Shown here one piece after another: positions 55,301-59,338 of a stretch of 64,000 nt of DNA. The stretch's first letter is position 1; each line of letters starts with the position of its first letter. Location of the stretch: positions 36,030 to 100,029 of the forward strand of contig JAECUM010009487.1 in NCBI GenBank assembly GCA_016617855.1, read 5' to 3'. Under the pieces are notes generated by a model. The model made no database searches, had not been told where the DNA came from, and saw only the letters and a program-made list of their open reading frames with translations. Origin of the DNA: Megalonaias nervosa (Eukaryota > Mollusca > Bivalvia > Unionida > Unionidae). The position numbers were made by a program, and so were the translations under genes.

Positions 55301-58300
55301 GGAAAGGAAAAGTGAAATTATGTGATTATTTGTCTATAATTGATGTATTTGGGTGATTTATTTGACAGATTTTTTTCTGAAAAGAGAAAAATGTAATATA
55401 ATATTTGCTGCAAATATAGACAGATTATTGACTGAATTACTGTGTGAACACTGACATGCACATGTCATAATTTCAGCACTAATATTATTGGAGAAGTTGA
55501 TGTGACAAGGAAACATTTTGAAATTCTTCAGGTATTGTTGAAAGTTTTATAAAGTTATTTTTTCAAATGATGTTTGTTTGGAATTTAGTAACAACTTTGC
55601 AATATATTATGATAACAAGTTCCACCAGGGGTACCGACCCCAAAACCCCACTGCACATTTTTCTTTTTTTGTTTTAGAGAGGACTAAAATCATGCCTGCA
55701 TATTATCACTCTGCCATGATGGATCTTTGCAGACACAGTGCTATGACAGTCCCATGTTGTGCCATTACGATCATGGAGTCTGATTGGACCAGTAACTTTA
55801 TAAACTCTTGTAATCATATCAACCTGCTGCTATTATGGACTCATGGCAGTAAATGGCCAATATGGAGCGTGGTCAGGCAAATGCCATTATAGACCCTTGT
55901 TGATCTATTGCTGTCATGGACTCCCATCAAACAGCTTCAGTACGGCCCATCATGGCATAACAACCATGTGCTGCCTATAATCATGATATAGCTCTGAATG
56001 CCTGATACCATCCCTAACCGTTTACTGTACCAAGAAAGACCAGTTGCCATTCACACTTCAAACACAGTCTGGTTGAGTCACTGTCTTGTTACATTGTTTA
56101 CAAAGGCAATTTCAAGAACCATGTGTTTTTGCTGGAACAACTCCTGCGTGAATTTAACAAAGCTTTTTGTAAGAGGCATAGTCCTGTTTTCAAACTGAGG
56201 TCCCAGCTTTGAACAGAGACATTGCAGGGCAGGGAATTTCAAACTCCACATAGGTTCATCATCATTTCTTTACACCCATTTACTGATCAAAATGTCATTG
56301 CAATAAGATCTTTTTTGGTATCTATTTCTATATCAGCAATCTGAACAGTCTCTCCTCACCTACTGATGATCCCAAGGGTCGACATCTTCTCCAGTATGTT
56401 GTTCAAACCCTGGCCGAGTCATACCAAAGACTTATAAAAATGGTACTAGCAGCTGCCTCACTTGGCACTCAACATTAAGAAGTTAGTGTTAGGACTGGTT
56501 GACCTGGTGTTAGGATAATGTTACTGGGTGGGACATGATGCTACATGTCTGCAGAATGATGCCCCAGTGCTAGACATCACTATAAACTGTCACACTGTAG
56601 ATATCATAGCGATATGACTGAACAGTTGTTAAAGCTGTGTTAAAAATCCATATCACGCACATACAGATGTTCGACTTGGTTTCCATCTCTATATTTTCAA
56701 CAGTCTAAACATAACTAAACCCTTTCATTGAAAATGCATTGGCAGTCATACTGGGGAGTCAGTCTGTCACACAGTAACAGATCAGCTCAACATTCGCTTA
56801 CCATAGCTTCACCAGGCAGATGAGATGCTATCTGCAGTCATCATATAACCATAATTAGATCACTTCGAGCCAGTTAAGAGGCTAACTTTTGTGGGCCCAT
56901 CAAGCCAGAGCCTTGCCCATATTTAACAATAACAAGAAGGACCATTTAAAGTTTGCATTAATGGAGACAGCCCTTTACTTTCTCTTGATCCATGAGCAAT
57001 AATGTCATGATTATGCTTCCATTTTAACATCCTATTTGGAGGAATATAACTTTTTGAATTAATGGTAGACAATACCCCACTGATCTATGGATGATAAAGG
57101 TTGTTTCAGAAGGCCTCCCAACTGCAGTCAGTGCCCCTACCTCATTATATTGTAACCCATCAATACAGGTGTCCGAAGAGACCTGTTCAGAGATGTCTTG
57201 CAGCAGAATCAATGCTGGGATTTTACACCAGATGGCTCTCACTGCCAAAGGCCAATGGCATACTTTGGTTGGCCATCAATCCAGCTCCTGATCATTTCAG
57301 TCAGGTTCAATGGTTTAAAAAATGGAATCACAGAGATGAATTGTCAAGACCATTAATGGAGATTTCACGTTCAGGGATACAATTTACCAGTTCAGGTAAC
57401 TCCCTTTTGGTCTGGACATTAGTCTAAGGGTTTTATGGGAATTATGGATAGTTACCTGATTGACATTCTGCATTTTATTCTAGATCAAGGCATGAAATAC
57501 TTCAATTCACTTCAGCTCTGCCATGGATTTCTTGTCAACAACAACAACAAATTCATTAATATACCATCTCAACATTTTATCCACTTGAGTGTGGAGTTGG
57601 GTTTGGAGTTCAAAAGCACAGTGAACAGGTCTGTAAAGAGCCTTGAATGATCATAATGGCCTCATCTATTTCCTTAGAGAATCACATCTCGGTCTGGTTC
57701 TTCCTTCACATGTTGGATCTCCTCATTGCAGCAGTGGATCTCTTGTCATGAACTGATTCTTTATGAGACCACTGGAATGACTCTCTTATCCCAGTGGCAA
57801 CTGGAGATTTGCCTACAGGATCAAGAGATCCTAGTTTTGGAATACCTGAGGTCCTATGTCAGCAAAAGGAGAAGCAAACATTATTTACCATGGATATTCC
57901 CTTGCAGATTCAGCCTCTAAAATTTTTGATCTAAATGGATACCACCACATTGGGCTCAGGTGCCCACCTCCTTCTTTTCTTTCAGAAAGACAGCATGATG
58001 TGGCTTTTCAGGAGTGTTCAGTACCATTCGATCTCCTGGGGATATAGGTCACAGTTGTTGCTTTTCAATTGCAGCTGGAGATACTGTCAAGAAAGTGTGT
58101 TCTCTTTTTTTCTACCTTCACTAATTATGTGTGATTATCTATAGACACTGTCTGTTTTCCATGGAAAATGAATGCGACAGAAACAGAAAGTTGGTTGAAT
58201 TTGTAAGACCAGATGTGAGCTGTTCAGAAATTTATTCAAAGCTAGATAGAAATTTCAGTTTAGAAGATGATTTTTTAATCTCTGAGCTCTCTCAGTTTTA

Positions 58301-59338
58301 AGTCATCAGTTTTAACACATTTTCTAGCATCAAGAATATTTGTTATGTCTGGATTTGCCACCTGAATTCAAAATAAAGTTTTAAAATTCCTAAAATTTGA
58401 ATCATAAGGATATTGGTATGAATTCTTATTGGTAAATGGGACCATTCAAGTTTTGCTTCTTTTTATTCATATTGTTAGAATTCACTGATATCTTTGCTCC
58501 TATCATTAGAACTTAAAAGTCTAACTCAGTGTTTCCCAGCCCTGTTTTTGTGGATTCAACCCTAAATTGGCCACCAACAAAACTTCCCATGCCTCAGGCT
58601 TATGATAATTGATATGGTTTCTTCTGATGACCCTTTGTGACTCTACTGAGGACCCCATGTGCCCCTGAATTCATCATAACCTGAGGTTGGGAACAGCTAG
58701 TCTAAGTAAAGCAAAACTTGTTTGTTAGGAAAAATGAGCAGTTGCACAAGTAAAAATAGATACCGGAGCCAACAATGCAAAATTGATATAATCAATCCAA
58801 TACAGCTGAAGTCCCATCTCATAATAGTTAATGCATAATTGAAAATGGAAATCCCCAACCTCTTTTTCTCATGGCTATATAGCATTTGTGTACCTTGGGA
58901 TTCCTTGATTGGTTATGTTTCAAAACTTGTTGGTCATGAGTAAGATTTCAGAAGCAGGGAAATAAAAAGTACATTGTTTTCTATCTTGAGGACTTCCATT
59001 CTGATGCTTTTTATAAATCTAACGTATCCCTGTCCTGTAAATAGCGCGTTCATTACACTGATTCAAAGATGTGTCTTCTTTCCTTTTGCAGAGGAGGCCT
59101 CAGTTCAAACAATCAACAACAACAGTATTGTTATTCCATTATATTATAATTGGGGTTTTTTTGTAATTGAGATTGTTACATTGCTGTTGTTGTTTACTTG
59201 TAATTGTTCTTATTATCATATTATTATTATTATTACTACTTCTCCTATCTATCATTAGTATGATAAAAAGTAATTTCATTCCAGGATCCATCACTCAAGC
59301 AAGGCTGGAGGACTGGTGCAATTGTACCTGAGTTATGG
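830..59338 (+). CDS. NT5DC3-like: NT5DC2/NT5DC3-type 5'-nucleotidase domain-containing protein, partial gene (12 exons)
   Basis: Spliced gene: 830-1005, 2907-2981, 7383-7438, 10577-10667, 14583-14651, 16694-16750, 32190-32250, 36569-36671, 41292-41393, 43132-43216, 51064-51150, 59285-59338. All eleven internal introns are GT-AG and the phases join into one open frame of 338 codons. HAD-superfamily motifs appear in order: GFDYDYTLA (motif I, DxDxT), IITNSG (motif II), RKPKFF (motif III Lys) and [10 protein letters not shown] (motif IV). Family landmarks [27 protein letters not shown] and [11 protein letters not shown] fit vertebrate NT5DC2/NT5DC3, with YEGTHV nearer NT5DC3. Members resemble cytosolic IMP/GMP 5'-nucleotidases; their substrate is poorly defined. 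Vertebrate proteins are about 520-560 residues, so the N-terminus and roughly the last 130 residues lie outside the window. Invertebrates may have one gene predating the NT5DC2/3 split, so the exact orthologue is inference. Confidence 0.93.
988..1060 (+). repeat. 42-bp tandem duplication of exon a 3' end and its splice donor
   Basis: The string CTTGTAACTAAATATACGGT then (G/A)AGTTAAATTT occurs at 988 and again at 1030. Each copy carries a usable donor: GTGAGT at 1006 and GTAAGT at 1048. Using the second would retain an in-frame TAA at 1012-1014. Confidence 0.9.
2428..2890. repeat. 48-bp minisatellite flanking an (AT)n tract
   Basis: The unit GAGGTTAATCACAATATTGT continues through ATGTACATAATTTAAACATT with period 48 (copies at 2521, 2569 and on). 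More diverged copies follow the (AT)n run at 2651-2706. As 48 is a multiple of three, it creates a spurious repetitive reading frame on the minus strand. Confidence 0.9.
2651..2706. repeat. (AT)n microsatellite
   Basis: Uninterrupted alternating AT of about 56 bp embedded in the 48-bp minisatellite. Confidence 0.95.
2907..2981 (+). CDS. NT5DC3-like: NT5DC exon b
   Basis: Acceptor TTTCAG ends at 2906 and donor GTAACT starts at 2982; 25 codons, phase 0 at both ends. It encodes [18 protein letters not shown] then LIYDVRK, matching the family's YP-EI-...-P-FA-RGL-YD block. A 48-bp minisatellite with an AT run extends almost to the acceptor, so the upstream pyrimidine tract is weak. Confidence 0.92.
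3021..3232. mobile_element. MITE M1, copy a
   Basis: About 210-bp non-coding element with terminal inverted repeats TATATACTTGCTTATGAG and CTTATAAGTGAGTATATA. Two internal hairpins are visible: the left is built on CAGATCTGCTG/CAGCAGATCT and the right on a TGATTTGCTG/GGATCAGGATC-type pair. Four further copies occur at 35.4, 36.1, 47.6 and 63.2 kb. Confidence 0.85.
3337..3377. repeat. (TG)n microsatellite at the SINE tail
   Basis: Perfect TG repeat directly abutting SINE A copy 2. On the SINE's own strand it is the (CA)n 3' tail. Confidence 0.95.
3377..3649 (-). mobile_element. SINE family A, copy 2
   Basis: Reverse-oriented; GATTTGGATTAATACATAGC start on +, the full central block, then a tRNA-like head with an internal deletion (GGTTC fused to TAACCACTAGGCCAC). 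Confidence 0.88.
3710..3940. repeat. 104-bp tandem repeat, two copies and a partial
   Basis: The block from TTAAAGTACTCAGG through TTTCCTATTTGGATTACAAG starts at 3721 and recurs at 3825 with few changes, followed by a truncated third unit. Confidence 0.85.
4003..4046 (-). mobile_element. SINE family C fragment
   Basis: TTAAGTGCCTTTCTCGGGGA then CACACTGAGG matches, in the same orientation, the AAGTGCCTTGCCCAGGGACA body of the SINE at 60494-60705. Confidence 0.5.
4262..4990 (-). pseudogene. MULE (Mutator-like) transposase relic
   Basis: On the minus strand a decayed reading includes [18 protein letters not shown] then [18 protein letters not shown], the MULE pattern of an acidic DFE-like stretch followed by a C-FH--Q region. 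It is followed in another frame by [15 protein letters not shown], the conserved TNN--EGWH block. Stops and frameshifts break it between 4275 and 4900. This is a dead fragment; the exact MULE subfamily is not assigned. Confidence 0.7.
5505..5712 (-). mobile_element. SINE family A, copy 3 (distal half)
   Basis: Tail and core of a reverse-oriented SINE A, preceded by a short TG-rich run from about 5484. It is cut at TA 5711-5712 by a 1.4-kb insertion and resumes at 7114. Confidence 0.9.
5713..7113. mobile_element. Non-autonomous pogo/Tc1-mariner-type DNA transposon inside a SINE
   Basis: 1401-bp insertion flanked by TA on both sides (5711-5712 and 7114-7115). Its ends are inverted: CACCATTCCCTCAATAACTC on the left and, reverse-complemented, CACTACTCCCTCGATAATTT on the right. 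TA duplications and CCCTCGATAA-type termini fit pogo/Tigger-like elements. No transposase frame was found. Removing it restores the SINE sequence GGTACCATTTTTATAA. Confidence 0.85.
7114..7212 (-). mobile_element. SINE family A, copy 3 (tRNA-like head)
   Basis: Continuation of the interrupted SINE: GACTTGGCCGGTGTTCAAAC, then CCTCCCGCATCTCAGGCGGA, then AACCACTAGGCCACC. On the minus strand this gives recognisable box A (TGGCCTAGTGG) and box B (GTTTGAACACC-like) sequences. Confidence 0.9.
7383..7438 (+). CDS. NT5DC3-like: NT5DC exon c
   Basis: Acceptor ATCAG ends at 7382 and donor GTATTT starts at 7439. It encodes [18 protein letters not shown] plus two bases of the Arg codon completed by the next exon. 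The LMK-D-...-IQLGTVYRG string is highly conserved in NT5DC2/3. Confidence 0.92.
8262..8405. mobile_element. MITE M2, copy a
   Basis: Block from ATATATTCACCTATAAATCC through CAGATCTGCTGGCACATTTT to GGGTATGCCTTGATGGA. It repeats in the same orientation at 10284 and shares the CAGATCTGCTGGCACAT core with MITE M1, so it looks like a diverged relative. Confidence 0.7.
8422..10277 (+). pseudogene. hAT transposon relic with transposase pseudogene
   Basis: Candidate ends are inverted: CATGCCAACCATTATG on the left and, reverse-complemented, CATGCCAACCCCTGGT on the right; ACTAAATTACGCC/AAGTGTAATCC-type sequence follows inside. Coding traces in order: a zinc finger near 9020-9108 (HCRLCGKDF, then a stop, then VEQHLKTK), [18 protein letters not shown] near 9395-9445, [20 protein letters not shown] from 9603, and the C-terminal dimerisation block [20 protein letters not shown] near 9922-9980. 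It carries stops, a frameshift near 9500 and an internal deletion after about 9770. The open frame at 9551-10123 is part of it, not a host gene. Confidence 0.85.
10284..10424. mobile_element. MITE M2, copy b
   Basis: Second copy of the block at 8262-8405, same orientation, on the other side of the hAT relic. It differs by small indels and ends in GGGTATGCCTTGATGGA. Confidence 0.7.
10577..10667 (+). CDS. NT5DC3-like: NT5DC exon d
   Basis: Acceptor TTCTAG ends at 10576 and donor GTAAGT starts at 10668. One base completes Arg, then [18 protein letters not shown] and [12 protein letters not shown], phase 0 at the end. The family pattern is RG-...-V-DEEV-YEG-H-...-M--F. The open frame reads on past the donor to 10889 but loses family similarity there. 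Confidence 0.92.
11605..11765 (+). mobile_element. Probable tRNA-derived SINE
   Basis: GGTGATTCAGTTCGTTGAGT resembles a tRNA 5' half with box A; ACAGGTTCAGTCTCTGCC is a box B-like sequence at the right distance. No second copy is in the window, so family membership is uncertain. Confidence 0.45.
12955..14440. repeat. Degenerate ~200-bp tandem repeats (family T1)
   Basis: Recurring phrases of the type 'aacagaatttagccaaattt', 'aaatgatgctgat', 'atatggccaccagtactaaa' and 'gaaaaacctttaaatgac' reappear roughly every 200 bp, for example near 13055, 13269, 13540, 13970 and 14113. The same family recurs at 46240-47050. Units are strongly diverged. Confidence 0.75.
14583..14651 (+). CDS. NT5DC3-like: NT5DC exon e
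   Basis: Acceptor TTTCAG ends at 14582 and donor GTATTA starts at 14652; 23 codons, phase 0. It encodes [18 protein letters not shown] then ANVTE, matching the family's F-D-FSLPE--L---V-E block. Confidence 0.9.
14652..16693 (+). other. NT5DC intron 5
   Basis: Contains the 26-bp minisatellite at 14810-15085. 15086-16693 shows nothing recognisable apart from pyrimidine-rich sequence before the exon f acceptor. A short frame at 15996-16274 has no family resemblance. Confidence 0.7.
14810..15085. repeat. 26-bp minisatellite with CAGCTGT core
   Basis: About ten tandem units of the type GTCATCACAGCTGTAGATAA plus AGCA or ACA, with point changes and short indels. There are no unique spacers between units, so it is not a CRISPR array. 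Each unit carries an E-box-like CAGCTG. Confidence 0.9.
16694..16750 (+). CDS. NT5DC3-like: NT5DC exon f
   Basis: Acceptor CTTTCAG ends at 16693 and donor GTAAGT starts at 16751; 19 codons, phase 0. It encodes [19 protein letters not shown]. The family has FL-NNI-Y-P-..-YKDV at this point. Confidence 0.9.
16946..17115 (+). mobile_element. SINE family C, copy 1
   Basis: tRNA-like head GAATGGCTCAGTCGATTGCA with a degenerate box B (GCAAGTTAAGTC), then the body GAGCAAGGCACTTTGCTCCT and TAATTAACCTACTGG. The body matches the reverse complement of 60494-60705. Confidence 0.7.
19369..19560. repeat. ~190-bp hairpin (inverted repeat)
   Basis: Left arm ACAGGAGTCTGACATTTTAT, AATCACCTTATCGGTACTAT, AAATTAACAC pairs with GTGTTAATTTATAGTAGTGA, TAAGGTGATTTTGTGTTGTC, ATAAAATGTCAGACTCCTGT. 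Arms are about 85-90 bp with a spacer of roughly ten bases and few mismatches. It could be a foldback MITE inside the hAT. Confidence 0.92.
20039..20159. repeat. ~120-bp hairpin (inverted repeat)
   Basis: ACAGAGGCTCATATCATTGC, TTACAATTTACCTGTCAT and the AT-rich centre pair with ATGACAGATAAATTGTAAGC and AACGATCCGAGCCTCTGT. Immediately upstream of the hAT coding remnant. Confidence 0.92.
22950..23022. repeat. Hairpin in DIRS copy 1 3' region
   Basis: GGGTAACATATTTGAAGAAG and TTCTTCTTTGATAATACTTG then CCCA can pair. The same position in copy 2 (31095-31170) also forms a hairpin. Confidence 0.6.
23068..23189. repeat. Perfect 61-bp tandem duplication
   Basis: The block GGATTCAGCATTAATCCTTG to CACCCACATTGAA occurs at 23068-23128 and again, unchanged, at 23129-23189. 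Perfect identity implies a recent duplication. Confidence 0.95.
23600..24390. repeat. Degenerate ~120-bp tandem repeats (family T2)
   Basis: Phrases of the type ATGGCTGCCACAGCAGCCAT, CTTGTTATCGCTACTTCT, GGATGGTCATATCAACAT and TTTCACCAAAAGACTTATGA recur near 23740, 23832, 23960, 24110, 24205 and 24345. The family recurs at 45050-45268 and 45515-45790. Confidence 0.8.
24607..24743 (+). repeat. DIRS copy 2 left inverted terminal repeat
   Basis: Contains TAGCTAGCTATCTCGCAAAT, CCTTACTAAAAGATGAAAAT and ATAGACAAAGGGCAATAAC, matching the reverse complement of 31250-31390 over about 130 bp. Confidence 0.9.
26100..26327 (+). CDS. hAT-like transposase exon 1, BED-like zinc finger
   Basis: Starts [20 protein letters not shown]. 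The zinc finger is Cys32, Cys35, His52, His58 (CKLCKKSFS...[10 protein letters not shown]), a DNA-binding module typical of transposase N-termini. A donor-like GTGAGT follows at 26328 after codon 76; the best acceptor is CTAG at 26965. From 26966 the phase-0 reading begins [13 protein letters not shown] but shifts frame before 27030, so the join is damaged. No closer start is supported. Confidence 0.7.
26966..29098 (+). pseudogene. hAT-like transposase main exon (one stop, one or two frameshifts)
   Basis: Open from about 27000 to 27822, a single TAA at 27820-27822, open again to about 28212, a one-base shift in an A7 run near 28212, then open to the stop at 29096-29098. RNase H-like DDE residues are visible: Asp in LLFDES (27316), Asp in [10 protein letters not shown] (27508), Glu in [14 protein letters not shown] (28634). 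The C-terminus has a basic, coiled-coil-like tail ([17 protein letters not shown]). The motif around the Glu replaces the usual SER-FS of classical hATs. Similar proteins occur as multi-copy 'uncharacterized' genes in fish and invertebrates. The few lesions suggest recent inactivation. Confidence 0.85.
29139..29193. repeat. (TG)n/(TA)n compound microsatellite
   Basis: TG run passing into TA repeats just after the transposase stop codon, within the hAT-like element. Confidence 0.9.
31095..31170. repeat. Hairpin in DIRS copy 2 3' region
   Basis: TGATTGGGTAA at 31095 pairs exactly with TTACCCAATCA ending at 31170. A corresponding hairpin exists in copy 1. Confidence 0.8.
31250..31390 (-). repeat. 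DIRS copy 2 right inverted terminal repeat
   Basis: Reverse complement reads ATATCCAGCTACCTCACAAA, CCTACTAAAAAATGAAAATC and AATAGGCAAAGGGCAAATG, pairing with the left repeat. Confidence 0.9.
31953..32144. repeat. 96-bp tandem duplication upstream of exon g
   Basis: CATTTAGCATTCACTTTC through GGGAGAGCTCATTTTTTAAG starts at 31953 and again at 32049, almost identical. It ends about 45 bp before the exon at 32190. Confidence 0.92.
32190..32250 (+). CDS. NT5DC3-like: NT5DC exon g
   Basis: Acceptor AATTTCAG ends at 32189 and donor GTGAAT starts at 32251. It encodes [20 protein letters not shown] plus one base of a Glu codon completed by the next exon. The family string is (S/A)I-DVH--G--. This exon follows a 15.4-kb intron and was found by predicting the missing segment and its phase; both match. 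A 96-bp tandem duplication ends about 45 bp upstream. Confidence 0.87.
32385..32500. repeat. CTTGAATTT-rich dispersed repeat
   Basis: Short motifs TTGAAAAAATTCATTGAATT and AGTCCTTGAATTTGTCGAAA recur as in 48325-48415 and 54060-54200. These look like subterminal motifs of a non-autonomous DNA transposon, but no terminal repeats were defined. Confidence 0.4.
32766..32973 (+). mobile_element. SINE family A, copy 4 (5' truncated)
   Basis: Plus-oriented, lacking the tRNA-like head. It contains GGCCTGGTGTCAGGATGACT, GCAGCATGATGCCCCAGTGC and TAGACATCACTATAAACTGC, ending in a (AC)n tail at about 32956 that passes into a mixed CA/CG-rich run. Confidence 0.88.
35379..35587. mobile_element. MITE M1, copy b
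   Basis: Terminal repeats ATGCTTGCTTATAAGG and AACTTATAAGTGAGTATAG with the two internal hairpin blocks (CACATCTGCTGTTATATAAT...AGAAGATCTGGG; GACCCTGATCTGC...GGATCTGGACC). Confidence 0.85.
35617..35926 (-). mobile_element. SINE family A, copy 5 (near full length)
   Basis: Reverse-oriented copy from GATTTGGATTTTTAATGTAG to the tRNA-like head GACTCGGCCGGGGTTTGAAC, CCTCCCGCATCTGAGGTGGA. It starts about 30 bp after a MITE M1 copy. Confidence 0.92.
36124..36330. mobile_element. MITE M1, copy c
   Basis: TATATACTTGCATATACGG and ACTTATAAGTGAGTATATA ends. Core CACAGATCTGCCATCACATA and TGTTCCAGCAGATCTGGGTC. Confidence 0.85.
36569..36671 (+). CDS. NT5DC3-like: NT5DC exon h (HAD motif II)
   Basis: Acceptor CTTACAG ends at 36568 and donor GTAAGT starts at 36672. 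It encodes (E)[17 protein letters not shown] then [17 protein letters not shown], leaving two bases of a Val codon. The motif II Thr codon is at 36649-36651. Confidence 0.93.
36729..36977 (-). mobile_element. SINE family B, copy 1
   Basis: Reverse-oriented tRNA-derived SINE. On the minus strand: GGGGCCCGAGTGGCTGAGTG (box A), GTGGGTTCAAGCCTC (box B), body CTTGCCAGTAGCTTCTCATG, and end AAACCCTACAACAACAA. Confidence 0.88.
37301..37498 (+). pseudogene. LINE ORF1-like remnant with tandem CCHC zinc knuckles
   Basis: [20 protein letters not shown], then two C-x2-C-x4-H-x4-C knuckles. Nucleic-acid-binding module of a LINE ORF1; upstream parts are missing or truncated. Confidence 0.8.
37548..38428 (+). 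pseudogene. LINE apurinic/apyrimidinic-type endonuclease remnant
   Basis: Open 37548-38207, broken by a small deletion where a GDFN-type motif is expected, and resumed in another frame at 38246-38428 with [18 protein letters not shown] and [10 protein letters not shown], the conserved SDH end of the domain. Confidence 0.88.
38468..40640 (+). pseudogene. LINE reverse transcriptase remnant
   Basis: Successive frames 38468-38695, 38759-39181, 39235-39747 and 39775-40164 plus 40165-40640. RT motifs [43 protein letters not shown] and YADDTTFVR are readable once frameshifts are allowed. The Trp in NYWPIS replaces the usual Arg of the conserved NYRPIS. Confidence 0.9.
40691..40739. repeat. (ATT)n microsatellite tail of the LINE
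   Basis: About 16 perfect ATT units directly after AATAAAGTC, at the 3' end of the LINE. Confidence 0.95.
41292..41393 (+). CDS. NT5DC3-like: NT5DC exon i (HAD motif III)
   Basis: Acceptor TTTTCAG ends at 41291 and donor GTTTGT (non-optimal but GT) starts at 41394. It encodes (V)[33 protein letters not shown], and two bases of Arg. It matches VDKGM-..-VG-DW--LFDVVIV-A-KP-FF in vertebrate members. Confidence 0.93.
41800..42030. repeat. Degenerate tandem repeats, 'atcatggatcacattataaagcac' type
   Basis: Phrases TGATCATGGATCACATTATA, GGCCATAGATCCCATTACAA and AGTCATGGAATCGATTATAA recur about every 70-75 bp. They resemble terminal sequence of pogo/Tigger-like elements and the block at 59515-60310. 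Confidence 0.6.
42436..42635 (+). mobile_element. SINE family B, diverged copy 2
   Basis: GACATCTCACCTGTTTGCAT, GTGGGTATGTAAGAAGG and GGCTGCCATGTATAGTCTAC, then CTGAAAAATTATGTTAAACC align with copies at 36.7 and 45.3 kb. It ends CCAAACCAAAC rather than in ACA repeats. Confidence 0.75.
42811..43010. repeat. 33-bp minisatellite (5 copies) plus 28-bp duplication
   Basis: AGTTTGATTAGTGTCAGAAC then AGCCTTAATTAGA repeats with period 33 and near-perfect identity from 42811 to about 42975. It is followed by GAACAGCCTTAATTAGAACT plus CCTTTATA duplicated with period 28. Confidence 0.95.
43132..43216 (+). CDS. NT5DC3-like: NT5DC exon j
   Basis: Acceptor TTTTAG ends at 43131 and donor GTAACA starts at 43217. 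It completes Arg and encodes [17 protein letters not shown] then [11 protein letters not shown], phase 0. The family has RPFR-..-W--I--L-KG-IY-QGN. A 33-bp minisatellite lies just upstream at 42811-42975. Confidence 0.92.
44436..44661. mobile_element. Foldback element (~210-bp hairpin)
   Basis: Left arm TTGTTCCACACAGCGTCGTG, CTATCTGTAGCTCAGTAAAG, TAGGTCAGCATGATTAAATG pairs with CATTTAATGATGCTGACCTG, TTTACTGAGTTAGGCCTACA, GATAG and GACCATGCTGTGTGGAACGG. Arms are about 75 bp with a short AT-rich loop. No coding capacity. Confidence 0.85.
45050..45268. repeat. T2 degenerate tandem repeat, left part
   Basis: Matches the start of the 23.6-kb array (CATCTGTTAGCACAAGTTTG, CCCAAGGTCTAGTTGG, GTCACCACAGCAGCC). 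Interrupted by SINE B at 45269. Confidence 0.8.
45269..45514 (+). mobile_element. SINE family B, copy 3, with target-site duplication
   Basis: GGGGCCCCGAGTAGCTAATT (box A region), CATGGGTTCGAGTCTTGG (box B), body through GGTTCTTTCCGGGGTTTTCT, CTATCTTGTGCTGAAAAATG. Flanked by the exact direct repeat TCATTAAAAGA at 45258-45268 and 45515-45525. Confidence 0.93.
45515..45790. repeat. T2 degenerate tandem repeat, right part
   Basis: Continues the array split by the SINE: CAGTTATGGCCACCTTGGAA, GGTTTTCATCAAAAGACTTC, CCACCTTTGTGGCCATCTTG. Confidence 0.8.
46240..47050. repeat. T1 degenerate tandem repeats, second array
   Basis: Phrases such as TCAAATATGGCTGCTGTTAT, CAACAGAATTTAACCCAGTT and ACAAATGATGCAGATTCACC match the 12955-14440 array. 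Confidence 0.7.
47408..47583 (+). mobile_element. SINE family B, copy 4 (5' truncated)
   Basis: Body from GTGCCAATGTGGATATGTGA through CGCCATGTATAGCCTATCTT to a clean (CAA)n tail at about 47556-47582. The tRNA head is missing. Confidence 0.88.
47624..47807. mobile_element. MITE M1, copy d
   Basis: Starts AAGTACTTGCTGATAAGTTG and ends TGACTTGTACATGAGTATGT. Internal pairs CACCAGCAGATCTGGGTCTA and GATGTCAGATCAGGATCCAT. An open minus-strand frame through it is an artefact. Confidence 0.8.
48325..48415. repeat. CTTGAATTT-rich dispersed repeat
   Basis: TTGAATTCCTCAAATTTCAG, AATACTTGAATTTCCTTGGA: same motif style as 32385-32500 and 54060-54200. Boundaries not defined. Confidence 0.35.
48575..48656. 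repeat. (AT)n microsatellite, about 41 units
   Basis: Longest perfect AT run in the window, 82 bp; likely to be length-polymorphic. Confidence 0.97.
49332..49366. repeat. (AC)n microsatellite
   Basis: Perfect AC repeat of about 35 bp just outside the mariner relic. Confidence 0.95.
49400..50400 (-). pseudogene. Mariner-like transposase relic
   Basis: Minus-strand frame 50161-50349 reads [20 protein letters not shown] then [10 protein letters not shown], the helix-turn-helix and GRP region of mariner transposases. Downstream on the same strand, 49430-49580 reads [16 protein letters not shown], matching the mariner C-terminal 'L--R--KC-D--G-Y' end. Sequence between is decayed; the catalytic aspartates cannot be placed. 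Confidence 0.8.
50661..50709. repeat. (CATA)n microsatellite
   Basis: About twelve perfect ACAT units. Confidence 0.95.
51064..51150 (+). CDS. NT5DC3-like: NT5DC exon k (HAD motif IV)
   Basis: Acceptor TCCAG ends at 51063 and donor GTAAGA starts at 51151; 29 codons, phase 0. It encodes [18 protein letters not shown] then [11 protein letters not shown]. The GDxxxxD acidic motif spans 51124-51144. Confidence 0.93.
52012..52092. repeat. 27-bp minisatellite, three copies
   Basis: CTAAATAGGAGTAACACCTG then TACGAAT repeated three times, almost perfect. Period 27 gives a repeating LNRSNTCTN reading that is not coding evidence. Confidence 0.95.
53752..53885. repeat. ~45-bp tandem repeat, three copies
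   Basis: GTCACAAACCTTAGCTATAG then CCTCTAGGGCAAGGTCACAA ATGGT recurs three times with point changes. Confidence 0.9.
54060..54200. repeat. CTTGAATTT motif cluster
   Basis: AGCCTTGAAAAATGCTTGAA, TCCTTGAAAAATTCTTAAAT and CTCCTTGAATTTATTGGATA: clustered short motifs, as in subterminal regions of non-autonomous hAT elements. A possible opposite end is CTCCTTGAGAAGGCCTTGAC near 54510, unproven. Confidence 0.45.
56399..56655 (+). mobile_element. SINE family A, copy 6 (5' truncated in the tRNA head)
   Basis: Begins at the box B part GTTCAAACCCTGGCCGAGTC and runs through TGCCTCACTTGGCACTCAAC and GATGCCCCAGTGCTAGACAT to TTAAAAATCCATATCACGCA. Confidence 0.9.
57080..58130 (+). mobile_element. DIRS-like retrotransposon fragment, copy 3
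   Basis: Coding traces: [16 protein letters not shown] near 57245 (start of RT), LPFGL near 57403, RT end/NAAAD-equivalent segment near 57720, [18 protein letters not shown] near 57777 (matches copies 1 and 2) and [12 protein letters not shown] near 57935 (RNase H 'TDAS--GWGAHL'). Truncated after about 58130. No hAT insertion at the NAAAD-equivalent point, unlike the other two copies. Confidence 0.75.
59285..59338 (+). CDS. NT5DC3-like: NT5DC exon l
   Basis: Acceptor TTCCAG ends at 59284 and donor GTATGT starts at 59339; 18 codons, phase 0. It encodes [18 protein letters not shown], which continues directly from TDLR of the previous exon and matches L-HGWRTGAIIPEL. No further exon was recognised before 64000. 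Confidence 0.91.

Larger units (their letters stand above)
51151..59284 (+). other. NT5DC intron 11
   Basis: Holds a 27-bp minisatellite (52012-52092), 45-bp repeats (53752-53885), a CTTGAATTT repeat (54060-54200), SINE A copy 6 (56399-56655) and DIRS copy 3 (57080-58130). 51151-52010, 52100-53750, 54200-56395 and 58135-59284 show no element I can name; 53600-54860 has scattered AAGGTCAAGGTCA-type phrases common in molluscan intergenic repeats. Confidence 0.7.

Noticed and set aside
55477..55533. Possible extra exon between exons k and l (AG...CAG|GTATTG)
   Set aside because: Phase does not fit (phase 0 gives an immediate stop) and exons k and l already join in register as [12 protein letters not shown].
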